Assembly (NCBI RefSeq): GCF_007655255.1
Contig: NZ_VMYE01000001.1
Span: 248,001-312,000 of the forward strand
Direction: 5' to 3'
Length of the DNA: 64,000 nucleotides
Source of the DNA: Extensimonas perlucida
GTDB lineage: Bacteria > Pseudomonadota > Gammaproteobacteria > Burkholderiales > Burkholderiaceae_C
Shown: piece by piece, positions 1-8,589 of the stretch
Position numbering within the stretch: the first letter of the stretch is position 1
Layout: the number at the start of each line of letters is the position of its first letter
Notes under the pieces: generated by a model
What the model saw: only the letters and a program-made list of their open reading frames with translations
The model's database searches: none
What the model was told of the DNA's origin: nothing
Position numbers and translations under genes: made by a program

Positions 1-1
1 C

Positions 2-64
2 GGCTACTTCCCCGCACGCCGCGCCGCGCGGCTCGACCCGATCGAGGCGCTGCGGCACGAGTGA
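2..64 (+). CDS. C-terminal end of a MacB/FtsX-type ABC transporter permease (partial)
   Basis: Only the last 20 codons are in the window, ending in TGA at 62-64. The tail reads GYFPARRAARLDPIEALRHE. The pattern G-x-x-P-A-x-x-A-A-x-L-D-P-I-E-A-L-R is the usual C-terminus of MacB/FtsX-family permeases, the inner-membrane subunits of ABC systems that export macrolides, lipoproteins or peptides. The substrate cannot be inferred. The gene begins upstream of the window. Confidence 0.7.
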   Translation, partial: GYFPARRAARLDPIEALRHE

Positions 65-79
65 AAACGAAACAATAAA

Positions 80-316
80 CCCAGATTGTCCATGAGGCGG
101 TGCTGCGCACCTACGCGGGCGTTGGCGGGCGGCTCCCGGTCATTTTGGCCGCTGCAAGGAAACCCGTCATTGCGAGCCCCGCAGGGGCGCGGCAATCCAG
201 TCCCGTCCATTGCAGCGTGCGCAGGCGCTGTGGCGACGGCCCCATGGATTGCCGCGGGCCTTCGGCCCTCGCAATGACGGGGAATGGCCATTCCCCGTCC
301 TAATGAACAATCTGGG
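80..316. repeat. Dispersed repeat family D, copy 1, with nested palindrome
   Basis: The element opens with CCCAGATTGTCCATGAGG and closes with the near inverse complement (AACAATCTGGG, preceded by TAATG). The left 80 nt match 13418-13500 closely (copy 2). The right part of this copy differs because it carries a nested palindrome at 168-281. No gene is visible in 65-324. The repeat separates the permease tail from the EF-hand gene. Confidence 0.75.
168..281. repeat. Nested inverted repeat with CATTGCGAG / CTCGCAATG ends
   Basis: This segment begins CATTGCGAGCCCCGCAGGGG and ends with the inverse complement pattern (GGCCTTCGGCCCTCGCAATG), with internal GGCAATCCA / TGGATTGCC arms. It is an insertion into family D copy 1, because copy 2 lacks it. 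Repeats with CATTGCGAG termini occur in many beta- and gammaproteobacterial genomes. No coding potential is apparent. Confidence 0.6.
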
Positions 317-324
317 ATAAAGGC

Positions 325-726
325 TTACGGCTGCGCGCCGCGTGCGAATTCGGCGCGTGAGAGCATGCCGTTGCGGTCTGCATCGAGCGCCTGGAAGCGC
401 TGGCCGATCGCGGGCAGCGTGGCGGCCTCTTGCGGGTTCAGCTGGCCATCCTGGTTGGCGTCGGCGCGCTCGAAAGCCTCGTCCACGGCATCGGTCTGGC
501 CACTGGCCTGGCCGTCCGTGGGGGCGCCGGTCTGGCTGCTCTCGGGCTTGGCGGCCTGTGCATTCGCGCGTGGCGTCGATTTTTCCGATGCTCCCGATGG
601 CCCCCACTGTGGTGCGGGCGCGTTGCCCTGCGCCTGCGCCGCACCCAGGCCGCCCAGGGTCAGGGCTGCAAAAAGCATCACGCTGCGCGTCTCGAACGGG
701 AAAAGGCATCGTTGCTGTGCTTTCAT
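325..726 (-). CDS. Exported EF-hand calcium-binding protein
   Basis: The 133-residue protein starts at the ATG with a GGAG ribosome site five bases upstream; upstream in-frame codons have no such site. An N-terminal signal peptide of about 33 residues ends in AAQAQ. It is followed by a low-complexity Ala/Gln/Ser linker and two EF-hand loops, at about residues 89-100 (D-x-N-x-D-G-x-L-x-x-x-E) and 115-126 (D-x-D-x-N-G-x-L-x-x-x-E). Both loops keep the acidic ligands, so calcium binding in the periplasm is likely. Short exported EF-hand proteins of this kind are common in Burkholderiales and mostly uncharacterised. The gene stands alone between repeats and diverges from the DMT exporter. Confidence 0.85.
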   Translation of the reverse strand: MKAQQRCLFPFETRSVMLFAALTLGGLGAAQAQGNAPAPQWGPSGASEKSTPRANAQAAKPESSQTGAPTDGQASGQTDAVDEAFERADANQDGQLNPQEAATLPAIGQRFQALDADRNGMLSRAEFARGAQP

Positions 727-873
727 GAAAGCTCCTTTCAAGCAAGTGGTTGAACGAGGCTTCATTGCACCGCAGCAAGGCGGCCAGGGCCAGCAATCTT
801 TCCTGCTGTTGCCCGAGTCCACATTTTTCTGCCTTGTGTAACATCGGGGGCAGGCGTCCTTTGCTTATGTTTT

Positions 874-922
874 CATAGCTGCTTGCGCTGGATACATCAG
901 CGCAAAGTGGCAAAAACATTGA
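874..922 (+). repeat. Family C palindromic repeat, copy 1
   Basis: ATAGCTGCTTGCGCTGGATA and the following CATCAGCGCAAA form an imperfect hairpin. It is close to the copy inside the mltB signal peptide (49354-49394), including the TGC variant. It sits in the divergent region between the EF-hand gene and the DMT exporter. Confidence 0.65.
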
Positions 923-987
923 TAAGCTCGCGCAGCGAGCCGTGCGCAAGGTGCGCGGGTCGCGCGCCACTCCGAGAGGAAATCCGC

Positions 988-1983
988 ATGCACCGTCCTG
1001 CAATTCCCGGCGTCGCTTCTGTCGCCACTCCTGCAGCTGCGCCGCCCCCGGTTTCGCTACTGCGCTTCGCGCTGATGGGGACGCTGTTCAGCTTCGTGTG
1101 GAGCTCGGCCTTCATCGCGGGCAAGGTTGGCATGGCAGCGAGTGGGCCTTTGACTTTGCTGAGCCTGCGCTTTTTGCTCGCGGGGCTGCTGGTGTGGCCG
1201 ATCTCCAGTGTGCGCGGTGATGTGCGCGGTGGCGTGCCCGGTGGTGCGCATGGTGTCGGCGCCGTGGGGCAGCCCGAACATGCACGCAAAGCGCAGCAAC
1301 GGCGCGATGGGCTCGTGGCGCCGCTTGCGGGCTTGCTCAACAATGCCGTCTATCTGGGCCTGGCCTTCGTGGGCATGCGCACGGTGCCCGCGGGGCTCAC
1401 CACCATTCTCGTGAGCACCAGCCCATTGATGACCTCGGCGCTCGCGGCGCTGGCGCTGCGCGAGCGGCTCGGCTGGCGCGCCGCCGCGGGGCTCGCTGCG
1501 GGCTTTGCGGGCGTGGTGTGGATCATGCGCGCACGGGCGCTCTCGGGGGCTGCCGACCTGCACGGCGTGGCGCTGATCCTGCTGGGCACGGTGGCCTTGT
1601 CGGTTTCGACCTTGCTGTACCGGCAGATCGCGGGCCGGCTCGATCCGTGGCGCATCGCGCTGATCCAGCTGCCCGTGAGCGGCCTCGTGCTGCTGCCGCT
1701 CGCCTGGTGGCGCGAGGGGCTGGCCGTGCTGCCGGGCGCGGCATTTTTCGGCAGCCTGCTGTACCTCGCGGTGGTGGTGTCGATCGGCACCACCTTGATG
1801 CTGCTGTGGCTGGTGCGCCATGGCGGCGCTGCCCGCGCGAGCAGCTTCCACTTGCTGAACCCGCTGTTCGGCACCTTGCTCGCAGTGCTGCTGCTCGGCG
1901 AACGCATCCCCCTGTCTGACCTGCTCGGCGCGCTGCCCATCATGGCCGGGCTGGGTCTGGTGCTGCGGCCACGGCGGGCGTGA
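988..1983 (+). CDS. DMT-superfamily (EamA) inner-membrane transporter
   Basis: The 331-residue hydrophobic protein has about ten predicted membrane segments in two EamA halves, for example GTLFSFVWSSAFIAGKVGM near residue 30 and the second-half segment SLLYLAVVVSIGTTLMLLWL. The start is the ATG preceded by GAGAGGA seven bases upstream; a longer in-frame extension lacks a ribosome site. A hydrophilic loop rich in Gly, Arg and Gln at about residues 68-105 is longer than usual for the family. Members export amino acids, metabolites or drugs; the substrate cannot be told. It converges on the gsp locus. Confidence 0.85.
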   Translation: MHRPAIPGVASVATPAAAPPPVSLLRFALMGTLFSFVWSSAFIAGKVGMAASGPLTLLSLRFLLAGLLVWPISSVRGDVRGGVPGGAHGVGAVGQPEHARKAQQRRDGLVAPLAGLLNNAVYLGLAFVGMRTVPAGLTTILVSTSPLMTSALAALALRERLGWRAAAGLAAGFAGVVWIMRARALSGAADLHGVALILLGTVALSVSTLLYRQIAGRLDPWRIALIQLPVSGLVLLPLAWWREGLAVLPGAAFFGSLLYLAVVVSIGTTLMLLWLVRHGGAARASSFHLLNPLFGTLLAVLLLGERIPLSDLLGALPIMAGLGLVLRPRRA

Positions 1984-2049
1984 AGCGTCGCAGCGAATAC
2001 GGTTGATCTCGCTTTTCAGAACCCGATCGATTCAGGCGGGAATCTCAAA

Positions 2050-2102
2050 AACATAGCGACCAGCGCAAGCAAGACGGGCGCTATGGCCCAATTTGATGCT
2101 CA
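2050..2102 (+). repeat. Family C palindromic repeat, copy 2, overlapping the gspE stop codon
   Basis: ATAGCG(A)CCAGCGCAAGCAA ... GGGCGCTATGGCCCAATTTG, then ATGCTCAATC, matches the family C body and tail. The gspE stop codon (minus-strand TGA at 2100-2102) lies in the tail ATTGAGCATC. The repeat fills most of the space between the convergent DMT exporter and gspE genes and could act as a transcription-end hairpin. Confidence 0.65.
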
Positions 2103-3488
2103 ATCCCGCGTCACGCGCAGCACTTCCTCGCGGCTCGTGATGCCTGCGGCGATCAGACGTTCGCCGTCGTCGCGCATCAGCGTCATGCCGGCGGCGAGGG
2201 CGCTGGCGCGGATGGTGGCTTCGGGCGCTTGCGCGTGGATCTGCGCGCGGATGGTTTCGTCGGCCACGAGCAGCTCGAACACGCCCGTGCGCCCGGCGTA
2301 GCCGGTGTGGCCGCAGGCGTCGCAGCCCTGGCCGTGGCAGGCGCTGCAGTATTTGCGCACCAGGCGCTGCGCGAGCACGCCCAGCAGCGAGCTGCTGAGC
2401 AGGAACGGCTCCACGCCCATGTCATTGAGGCGCGTGACGGCGCTCGCGGCGTCGTTGGTGTGCAGCGTGGCGAGCACGAGGTGGCCCGTGAGGCTGGCCT
2501 GGATCGCGATCTGCGCGGTTTCGAAGTCGCGGATCTCGCCGATCATGATCACGTCCGGGTCCTGGCGCAGGATGGCGCGCAGGGCCTTGGCGAAGGTCAG
2601 GTCGATCTTGGGGTTGACCTGCGTCTGGCCCACGCCGGGCAGCTCGTACTCGATCGGGTCTTCCACCGTCATGATGTTGCTGTGCGCGGCGTCCAGGCGC
2701 GCGAGCGCGGCGTACAGCGTGGTCGTCTTGCCCGAGCCCGTGGGGCCGGTGACGAGGATGATGCCGTGCGGCTGCGCGATCAGCGCCTCGAAGCGGCGCA
2801 GCACCTCGCCCTGCATGCCCACGGCTTCGAGGCTCAGGCGGCTCTCGCTCTTGTCGAGCAGGCGCAGCACGGCGCGCTCGCCGTGCGCGCTGGGCAGCGT
2901 GGAGACGCGCACGTCGATGGCGCGCGTGCCCAGGCGCAGGCTGATGCGGCCGTCCTGCGGCAGGCGCTTTTCGGCGATGTCGAGGTCGGCCATGATCTTG
3001 AGGCGCGAAATCAGCGCGGCGTGCAGCGCGCGGTGCGGCTGCACCACCTCGCGCAGGTCGCCGTCGATGCGAAAGCGCACGCTGCTGTGGCGCTCGTAGG
3101 GCTCGATGTGGATGTCGCTCGCGCCGTCGCGCGCGGCCTGCGTGAGCAGCGCGTTGAGCATGCGGATGATGGGCGCGTCGTCGGCGGCTTCGAGCAGGTC
3201 TTCGACCGCGGGCAGCTCCTGCATGATGCGCGAGAGGTCGGCGTCGGACTCGACTTCGCTGACCACCGCGGCGGCGCTCGATTCGCCCTGCGCGTAGGCC
3301 GCGCTGATGCGCTGCGCGAGGCCCGCGGCGTCAAGCGGCAGCAGGCGGCGCACGGCGTATTTGCGCAGCACTTCGCCGAGCGCGCCGGCGTCGGGCGCGG
3401 GGCCGTGCCAGAGCACGGGCTGCTGGCCGTCGTCTTCGAGCAGCAGTTGCGCGCTGCGCGCGAATGCGTAGGGCAGGGGGTAGCGCAT
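2100..3488 (-). CDS. gspE: Type II secretion ATPase GspE
   Basis: The 462-residue cytoplasmic ATPase powers pseudopilus assembly in type II secretion. Walker [11 protein letters not shown] is at about residues 248-257, an Asp box [18 protein letters not shown] follows, and Walker [12 protein letters not shown] is at about 311-321. A His box [14 protein letters not shown] and a tetracysteine zinc motif (Cys381, 384, 389, 392) complete the family signature. The N-terminal domain is short compared with the usual total of about 500 residues. The start is an ATG five bases after the gspD stop with a weak ribosome site, so translation is probably coupled. It is last in the gspG-E series, and no gspF follows. 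Confidence 0.95.
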   Translation of the reverse strand: MRYPLPYAFARSAQLLLEDDGQQPVLWHGPAPDAGALGEVLRKYAVRRLLPLDAAGLAQRISAAYAQGESSAAAVVSEVESDADLSRIMQELPAVEDLLEAADDAPIIRMLNALLTQAARDGASDIHIEPYERHSSVRFRIDGDLREVVQPHRALHAALISRLKIMADLDIAEKRLPQDGRISLRLGTRAIDVRVSTLPSAHGERAVLRLLDKSESRLSLEAVGMQGEVLRRFEALIAQPHGIILVTGPTGSGKTTTLYAALARLDAAHSNIMTVEDPIEYELPGVGQTQVNPKIDLTFAKALRAILRQDPDVIMIGEIRDFETAQIAIQASLTGHLVLATLHTNDAASAVTRLNDMGVEPFLLSSSLLGVLAQRLVRKYCSACHGQGCDACGHTGYAGRTGVFELLVADETIRAQIHAQAPEATIRASALAAGMTLMRDDGERLIAAGITSREEVLRVTRD

Positions 3489-3493
3489 GGGTT

Positions 3494-5854
3494 TTACTGG
3501 CTGCCGCCAGCGGGCGCTGGGGTGGCGCTTGGCGCGGCGGCTGGCGTGGTGGGGGCAACAGCGGCAGGCGTGGCGGGCGTGGCACCCGTGGTCGGCGATG
3601 TCTTGGCCGGCTGCATGGGCAGCGCAGGCAACACCGGCGCGCCCGAGACGGCGTTGAGCAGTGCGCGCTGTTCGGGCTGCGCGGCCTGCTGCACGGCGCG
3701 TATGGCCTCGTAGCGGTCGGTCATGAGCGCCTCGCTCGTGCTGGCGTCGCGCACCACGATGGGGCGCAGGAACACCATCAGATTGGTCTTGGTGCGCGTG
3801 CGGTTGGTGTTGCGAAACAGGTTGCCCAGGCCCGGAATGTCGCCCAAGAGCGGCACCTTGTCGTCGGCCTGCGCGTAGCTGTCTTCGAGCAGACCGCCGA
3901 TGACGATGATGCCGCCGTCTTCGACCAGCACGTTGGACTCGATCGAGCGCTTGCTCGTGGTGGGGCCGTTGGGGTCTTTGGTTGTGGCGCTGTCGATCTT
4001 CGAGACCTCCTGGTAGATCGCCATCTTGACGGTGCCGTTTTCGTTGATCGTGGGGCGCACGCGCAGCATCAGGCCCACGTCCCGGCGCTCCACCGTGGTG
4101 AAGGGGTTCACGGTGTTGTTGCCCATGCTGTTGGCGTAGGAGCCGGTCACGAAGGGCACGTTGCTGCCCACGACGATCGCGGCCTCCTCGTTGTCCAGCG
4201 TCATCAGGTTGGGGGTGGAGAGCACGTTGGCGTCGCCGCTGTTTTCCAAAAAGTTGGCGAGCATGCCCAGGTAATACTGCCCGGCCACGCGCGGCGCGAT
4301 GGCCAGGTTCATGCCCTTGGCCAGCGAGGTAATGCCAGCGACTGAATTGCTCGCGATGGCACCGGTAACGCCCAGGATGTTGGCGCCGCTGTTGTTCGAG
4401 TTGGTGCCTATGGCGCCTATGGTGCCGTCGCCCTTGTTGCCCAGGATGGCCTGCCACTGCACGCCGAATTCGGCCAGCTTGCTTGCCGACACCTCCACGA
4501 TCAGGCTCTCGACCAGCACCTGCGCGCGCCGCCCGTCGAGCTGGTCGATCACGTTGCGCAGCTGGCGGTACAGCGGCTCTGGCGCGGTGATGATGAGCGA
4601 GTTGGTCGTCGGGTCGGCCTGGATCATGCCGCCCGTGGAGGGCTGGTTGGCATTCGCGCCGCTGCTCAAGGTGGCGCCGCTGCCCAGGCCCGCGCCCATG
4701 CCACCCATGGCGCCGCTGCCCTGGCTGCCGGCGAGGCCCGTCGCGGCTGCGGTGCGCAGCATGGGGCTGCTGCCGCTGGCGGCCGCCGCAGCGCCGCCAG
4801 CCGTGGCGTTGGCACCCGTGTCCATCGCGGCGACGGCGGCGCGCAGCGTGGCGGCGAGCTTCACGGCGTCGGCGTTTTTCAGATAGACCACATGGATGTT
4901 GCCGCTTGCGGCGCTGCTGCCGGGCAGCGGCGGCTGGTCGAGCTTTTGCACCAGCGTGCGCACCAGGGCCACGCGCGCGGGGTTGGCCGCGCGCAGAATC
5001 AGCGCGTTGCTGCGCGGCTCGGCGAGCAGCGTGGTTTTGAACGCGCCGTCGCCCTGGCCCGGCGCCTGCCCTGGCGCCGCCGCGGCGGCACTGGTGCTGC
5101 TGCCTTCGATCAGGCGCGAGACCAGCGGCGCGAGCTCGGAGGCGACGGCGTTCTTGAGCGGAATCACCTCGACGTCGCTCGCATTCGCCACGTCCATCGC
5201 AGCGATGATGCGCGCGAGGCGCTGCAGGTTGTCGGCGTAGTCGGTGATGACCAGCGCGTTCGTGCCGGGGCTCACGTTGATGGTGTTGTTCGGGCTGATC
5301 AAGGGGCGCAGCACGGGCACCAGGTTGTTCGCGTTTTCGTAATTGAGCTTGAAGATTTGCGTGACGATCTGCCCGCCGCCAGGCACGCCCGCCGTCGCGC
5401 CGCCGCGCCCGCCGCCGCCCGACACGGCCACGCTGCCGCCCTGCAGCTTGGCCTCGGCCTCGGGCACGACCTTGTAGAGCCCGGCCGACTCGACCACCGT
5501 GAAGCCCTGCAGGCGCAGCGCCGCGAGGAATTGCTGGAACGCGGCTGCGGGCGGCACGGGATGTTCGGTGATGAGGTTGAGCTGGCCCTTGACGCGCGGA
5601 TCGACGACCACGTTGCGCCCCGTGATCGTGGCCATGGTGCGCGCCACGGCTTCGATGTCGGCATTCACGAAGTTGAGCGTCACGGGCTCACCGGGGCGCA
5701 CGCTGGCGCCGTCCGCACTGCGCTGCGCGCTGCTGGAGCCGGAATTTTGAGCATGAATTGGGCCGCTAGCGCTTATCAGCAAAGCGCTGGCAGCTATGGA
5801 AGTCAAAGCAAGATGCCAGGGCCTTGGCCACAGGGGAGCAAACGAGGAGCGCAT
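3494..5854 (-). CDS. gspD: Type II secretion secretin GspD
   Basis: This 786-residue outer-membrane secretin forms the exit channel. A signal peptide of about 35 residues (…[18 protein letters not shown]) precedes the N0 domain starting at [19 protein letters not shown]1-N3 domains follow, then an Ala/Gly/Ser-rich linker (about residues 380-420). The C-terminal secretin domain has [15 protein letters not shown] near the end and a Pro/Ala/Thr-rich tail. I chose the ATG at 5854; a GTG 33 bases upstream would overlap gspN. The nucleotides encoding residues 19-38 belong to dispersed repeat family C. It lies between gspN and gspE. Confidence 0.95.
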   Translation of the reverse strand: MRSSFAPLWPRPWHLALTSIAASALLISASGPIHAQNSGSSSAQRSADGASVRPGEPVTLNFVNADIEAVARTMATITGRNVVVDPRVKGQLNLITEHPVPPAAAFQQFLAALRLQGFTVVESAGLYKVVPEAEAKLQGGSVAVSGGGGRGGATAGVPGGGQIVTQIFKLNYENANNLVPVLRPLISPNNTINVSPGTNALVITDYADNLQRLARIIAAMDVANASDVEVIPLKNAVASELAPLVSRLIEGSSTSAAAAAPGQAPGQGDGAFKTTLLAEPRSNALILRAANPARVALVRTLVQKLDQPPLPGSSAASGNIHVVYLKNADAVKLAATLRAAVAAMDTGANATAGGAAAAASGSSPMLRTAAATGLAGSQGSGAMGGMGAGLGSGATLSSGANANQPSTGGMIQADPTTNSLIITAPEPLYRQLRNVIDQLDGRRAQVLVESLIVEVSASKLAEFGVQWQAILGNKGDGTIGAIGTNSNNSGANILGVTGAIASNSVAGITSLAKGMNLAIAPRVAGQYYLGMLANFLENSGDANVLSTPNLMTLDNEEAAIVVGSNVPFVTGSYANSMGNNTVNPFTTVERRDVGLMLRVRPTINENGTVKMAIYQEVSKIDSATTKDPNGPTTSKRSIESNVLVEDGGIIVIGGLLEDSYAQADDKVPLLGDIPGLGNLFRNTNRTRTKTNLMVFLRPIVVRDASTSEALMTDRYEAIRAVQQAAQPEQRALLNAVSGAPVLPALPMQPAKTSPTTGATPATPAAVAPTTPAAAPSATPAPAGGSQ
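5742..5799 (-). repeat. Family C palindromic repeat inside the gspD signal-peptide coding region
   Basis: On the minus strand it reads CCATAGCTGCCAGCGCTTTG, then CTGATAAGCGCTAGCGGCCC, then AATTCATGCTCAAAATTCC. This is the full family C pattern: ATAGCTGC head, AGCGCTT / AAGCGCT hairpin arms, GGCC, and AAT-T-ATGCTCAAAA tail. It is read in the frame [18 protein letters not shown] and encodes the h- and c-regions of the GspD signal peptide. Confidence 0.75.
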
Positions 5855-5858
5855 ACGG

Positions 5859-6698
5859 TCAACCCAAGGAGAGGAGGGCGCGCGCACCGTCGCGCCGCCC
5901 GAGAATGTTCAGCAGATTGTCGAGCGCCGCGGCGCGCTCGGGCGCGGCGCTGGCCTCGCCCGAAAAGCGCAGCCGCTGGCCCACCCATTGGCCCGCGCCC
6001 TGCAGGCGCAGCGCGCCGTCCAGCGTGCTGAGTTGCAGCGTGGGCACTTCGCCACCCTGCAGCAGCAGCCGGTAGCTGCCCAGCGGCCGCAGCGTGGCCA
6101 GGCGCGAGGAAAAGTCGAGCAGATCGAGCTGCGCCTGCCCCTGCAGCACCAGCCGGCCCGCGGCCCACGTGGCTTGCAAGCCTTGGGTGCGCAGCACCAG
6201 CCGGCCTTGCGGCTGCAGGCTGTTCCAGGGCGCACCCAGCCCCGCGAGGATGGCTGCGGGCCAGTCGCTTTGCTGGTCTTGCACGCGCACGGCGGCGCCG
6301 CCCCAGCGTGGGCGCACTTGCACCTGCAGCGGCGCGGTAGTGCAGCAGTCGGCCTGCAGTTGCAGCTGCAGGCCGCGCAGGCCGGGGCGCAGCCGCCAAT
6401 GCACGCGGCCCGGCAGCGCGGCGCGGTCGCGGCTTGCGGGGCCGCCGCTGAGTGCGAACTGTGCCGAGCCCGTCCAGACCGTGCCGCGTGCCTGCAGCAG
6501 CAACACGCGCCCCGCGCTCGCGCGCGCCACGCCCTGCGCGAGCCATTGCGCGGGCGCACACAGGGCGAGCGCCGCGAGCAGCCCCACGCCGGCGCCCGCT
6601 ACGGCCCAGCCCCAGGGCGCGTGCGGCGCAGCGCCCAGGCGCGCGGACGCGGGCGGGCGAACGGGCGAGCGAAGTGTGGTGGCGCGGGCCATGGTCAT
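5859..6698 (-). CDS. gspN: Type II secretion protein GspN
   Basis: The 279-residue bitopic inner-membrane protein belongs to the GspN family, an accessory of many type II systems. One membrane segment (AVAGAGVGLLAALALCAPAQW) lies at about residues 31-51. A beta-rich periplasmic domain follows with W-x-G-x-A (TVWTGSAQFAL), GRVHWRLRPGL and a GRLVLQGQAQLDLLDFSSRL stretch typical of GspN. The start is an ATG five bases after the gspM stop; a second ATG two codons on is possible. The stop lies just before the gspD start. Sequence conservation in this family is low, so the call leans on locus context. Confidence 0.85.
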   Translation of the reverse strand: MTMARATTLRSPVRPPASARLGAAPHAPWGWAVAGAGVGLLAALALCAPAQWLAQGVARASAGRVLLLQARGTVWTGSAQFALSGGPASRDRAALPGRVHWRLRPGLRGLQLQLQADCCTTAPLQVQVRPRWGGAAVRVQDQQSDWPAAILAGLGAPWNSLQPQGRLVLRTQGLQATWAAGRLVLQGQAQLDLLDFSSRLATLRPLGSYRLLLQGGEVPTLQLSTLDGALRLQGAGQWVGQRLRFSGEASAAPERAAALDNLLNILGRRDGARALLSLG

Positions 6699-6703
6699 GC
6701 GGT

Positions 6704-7234
6704 TCAGTTTGCCGGCGGCTGGGGCAAGGCTAGCACCAGCGTGCCGTCCCAGCGCGGCTCGGCGCCAGCACCGGCCCCGGCGGATGCGCCAGCGTTGCGC
6801 GCGAGGCGCACTTCGACGGGCACGGCGTGCGCATTGCTGCGCGCCTGCAGCAGCCATTGCGCAAGCGCCTGCGCCGGGGCGCCTTGCAGCGTCACGGTGG
6901 CGCGCTCGCCCAGCAGGTTGAGCTGCGCGCTGCCGCCCAGGGTTTGCGCGAGGCTGCGGCGCAGCGCGGCGGGGGCGTCGCCGGGCTCGCTGCGCGCTTG
7001 CGCCTGCAGTTGCTGCGCCTCGGCCTGCAGCGTGCGCATGCGCTGCAGCTGCGCATCGAGCTGCGCGTGGCGCGCCGGGGCGCGGCGCAGCGTATCGAGC
7101 GCCGGCGCCAGCGCCAGCCACCACAGCAGCGCGAGCGCGAGCATCGCGGCGGCGGCGCGCACGAGAGCACGTTCGCGCGCGGCGAGCGTTTGCCAACGGT
7201 TTTGCAGTGCCTGCCAGGGGAAGGAAGTGGGCAT
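6704..7234 (-). CDS. gspM: Type II secretion protein GspM
   Basis: The 176-residue protein has an N-terminal cytoplasmic stub with ARERALVRAAAA, one membrane segment (MLALALLWWLALAPAL, about residues 31-46), a coiled-coil rich in Gln and Leu (about 50-85), and a small ferredoxin-like periplasmic domain. This is the GspM layout. GspM partners GspL in the inner-membrane platform. It starts eight bases after gspL and is followed five bases later by gspN. Confidence 0.88.
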   Translation of the reverse strand: MPTSFPWQALQNRWQTLAARERALVRAAAAMLALALLWWLALAPALDTLRRAPARHAQLDAQLQRMRTLQAEAQQLQAQARSEPGDAPAALRRSLAQTLGGSAQLNLLGERATVTLQGAPAQALAQWLLQARSNAHAVPVEVRLARNAGASAGAGAGAEPRWDGTLVLALPQPPAN

Positions 7235-7242
7235 GGGTGGGG

Positions 7243-8565
7243 TCACGGAGTTTTCGCTGCGCGCACGATCAAGGCGCCGTCTTCGAGGCGGCAGTCGTAG
7301 CCCGCGGCGGCAAGGCGCGTGCGCAGGGCGGTTTGCTCGTCGGCGCCGGGCGCGAGGCCGCGCAGGTGCAGCTCGCCAAGGCTGTATTCGATGGCCGTGG
7401 GCAACTGGCCCGGCGGCAGCGCTGCGGCCACCGCGGCGAGCATGGGTTCGAAGTCGCGTGCCGACACGGCGCCTGCGCGCTGGCGCAGCAATTCGAGTTC
7501 GCGCTCCATTTGCGCGGGCGCATCGACGACCACTTTGACCTGCGGGAAGCTCGCGGTGAGCGCGGCGCGCACGGCGGCTTCCTTGGCTGCGAGCGCGTGG
7601 CGCTCTTGCCAGGCCCAGGCGTTGAGCCCCAGCAGCTGCGCCGCTGCGAGCACGCCCGCGCCCCAGCGCGCGGCGCGCCACTGCGGCGCGTGCCACAAGG
7701 CATTCGCCGCGCCGCCGAGCTTGCGCACAAGGCGCGTGTGCGCGGTGCTCGCGAGGTCGAACTGCGCCAAATCCCAGCGCCCGCGCGCCGCGGCAAGCGC
7801 GCGTGCGCTCGCCGTGTGCAGTGTGACAGGAGCACCGAGCAGCTTTTCGGCGAGCGCGGCCACGGCGGGTTCGGCAAGCACGGGCGCGCCGCCGTCCACG
7901 GCTACAGCGCCGCCCGGCGCGCCGCCGAGCGCGGGCATCGCCCACTGGTGCCAGCTCTCGGGCGAGAGTGGCAGCGCGAGCACGGATTGCTCGGCGCCGT
8001 GGCCGCAAATGACGAGCCAGGGGTCTTCGGGAGAGCCGAGCACATGCACCTCGGCGGCGCCGCTGGCCGTGGCGCCGGGGGCGAATTCGGGCACCACGCG
8101 CGCCACGGCGCGGCCTGCGGCTTCGAGCGCCTGCAGGTGCGCGCGCAGCCAGGCGCGCTCGCACACGGCCACCCACAGCGGCGCGCCGGCGCGCGCTGCG
8201 GCCGCGGCGTCCGGCGCCACGGCAAAGTGCAGTTGCGCGGGCTCGTCGAGCAGCCGGTCTTCGAGCAGACCTTCGAGCACCTTGCGCAGGCGCGCCGCGG
8301 CGCTGCCCATGCCAGCGGGCAGCGCGCCCGAAAGGCCGGCGAGGCCCACGCCCGCGGGTAACTGCACGCGCTGCCACGACAGCGCCTGCACCGGCACCAC
8401 GGCCACTACCTCGCCGCCGGGGCGCGCGGGCGCGGGCAGCAGCGGCGCCGCAGCCGTGCCATGCTGCAGCGCCGTGTGGCCGTCGGCTGTGAGGGTGTAG
8501 GCATAGGCCAGGCTGGGCCCAGGCTGGGCCGGCGCGGCGGGCAGGGAGACGATCAGCGTGCTCAT
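7243..8565 (-). CDS. gspL: Type II secretion protein GspL
   Basis: The 440-residue protein has an actin-like cytoplasmic domain that docks GspE (residues 1 to about 270, with LPAGVGLAGLSGALPAGMGS and LRKVLEGLLEDRLLDEPAQL). A membrane segment follows near RWGAGVLAAAQLLGLNAWAW, and a periplasmic ferredoxin-like domain ends in EDGALIVRAAKTP. These are the family's features. It starts with ATG and lies 24 bases after gspK in the same series. Confidence 0.9.
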   Translation of the reverse strand: MSTLIVSLPAAPAQPGPSLAYAYTLTADGHTALQHGTAAAPLLPAPARPGGEVVAVVPVQALSWQRVQLPAGVGLAGLSGALPAGMGSAAARLRKVLEGLLEDRLLDEPAQLHFAVAPDAAAAARAGAPLWVAVCERAWLRAHLQALEAAGRAVARVVPEFAPGATASGAAEVHVLGSPEDPWLVICGHGAEQSVLALPLSPESWHQWAMPALGGAPGGAVAVDGGAPVLAEPAVAALAEKLLGAPVTLHTASARALAAARGRWDLAQFDLASTAHTRLVRKLGGAANALWHAPQWRAARWGAGVLAAAQLLGLNAWAWQERHALAAKEAAVRAALTASFPQVKVVVDAPAQMERELELLRQRAGAVSARDFEPMLAAVAAALPPGQLPTAIEYSLGELHLRGLAPGADEQTALRTRLAAAGYDCRLEDGALIVRAAKTP

Positions 8566-8589
8566 GGGGCGGTAGGAGGGCGGGCCATT

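Noticed and set aside
2229-3713. Open frame of 494 codons on the plus strand opposite gspE
   Set aside because: Composition is Arg/Ala/His-rich shadow of gspE, without a ribosome site or recognisable domain.
5796-7538. Open frame of 580 codons on the plus strand opposite gspN, gspM and gspL
   Set aside because: Shadow frame; the opposite strand has the family-typical secretion proteins.
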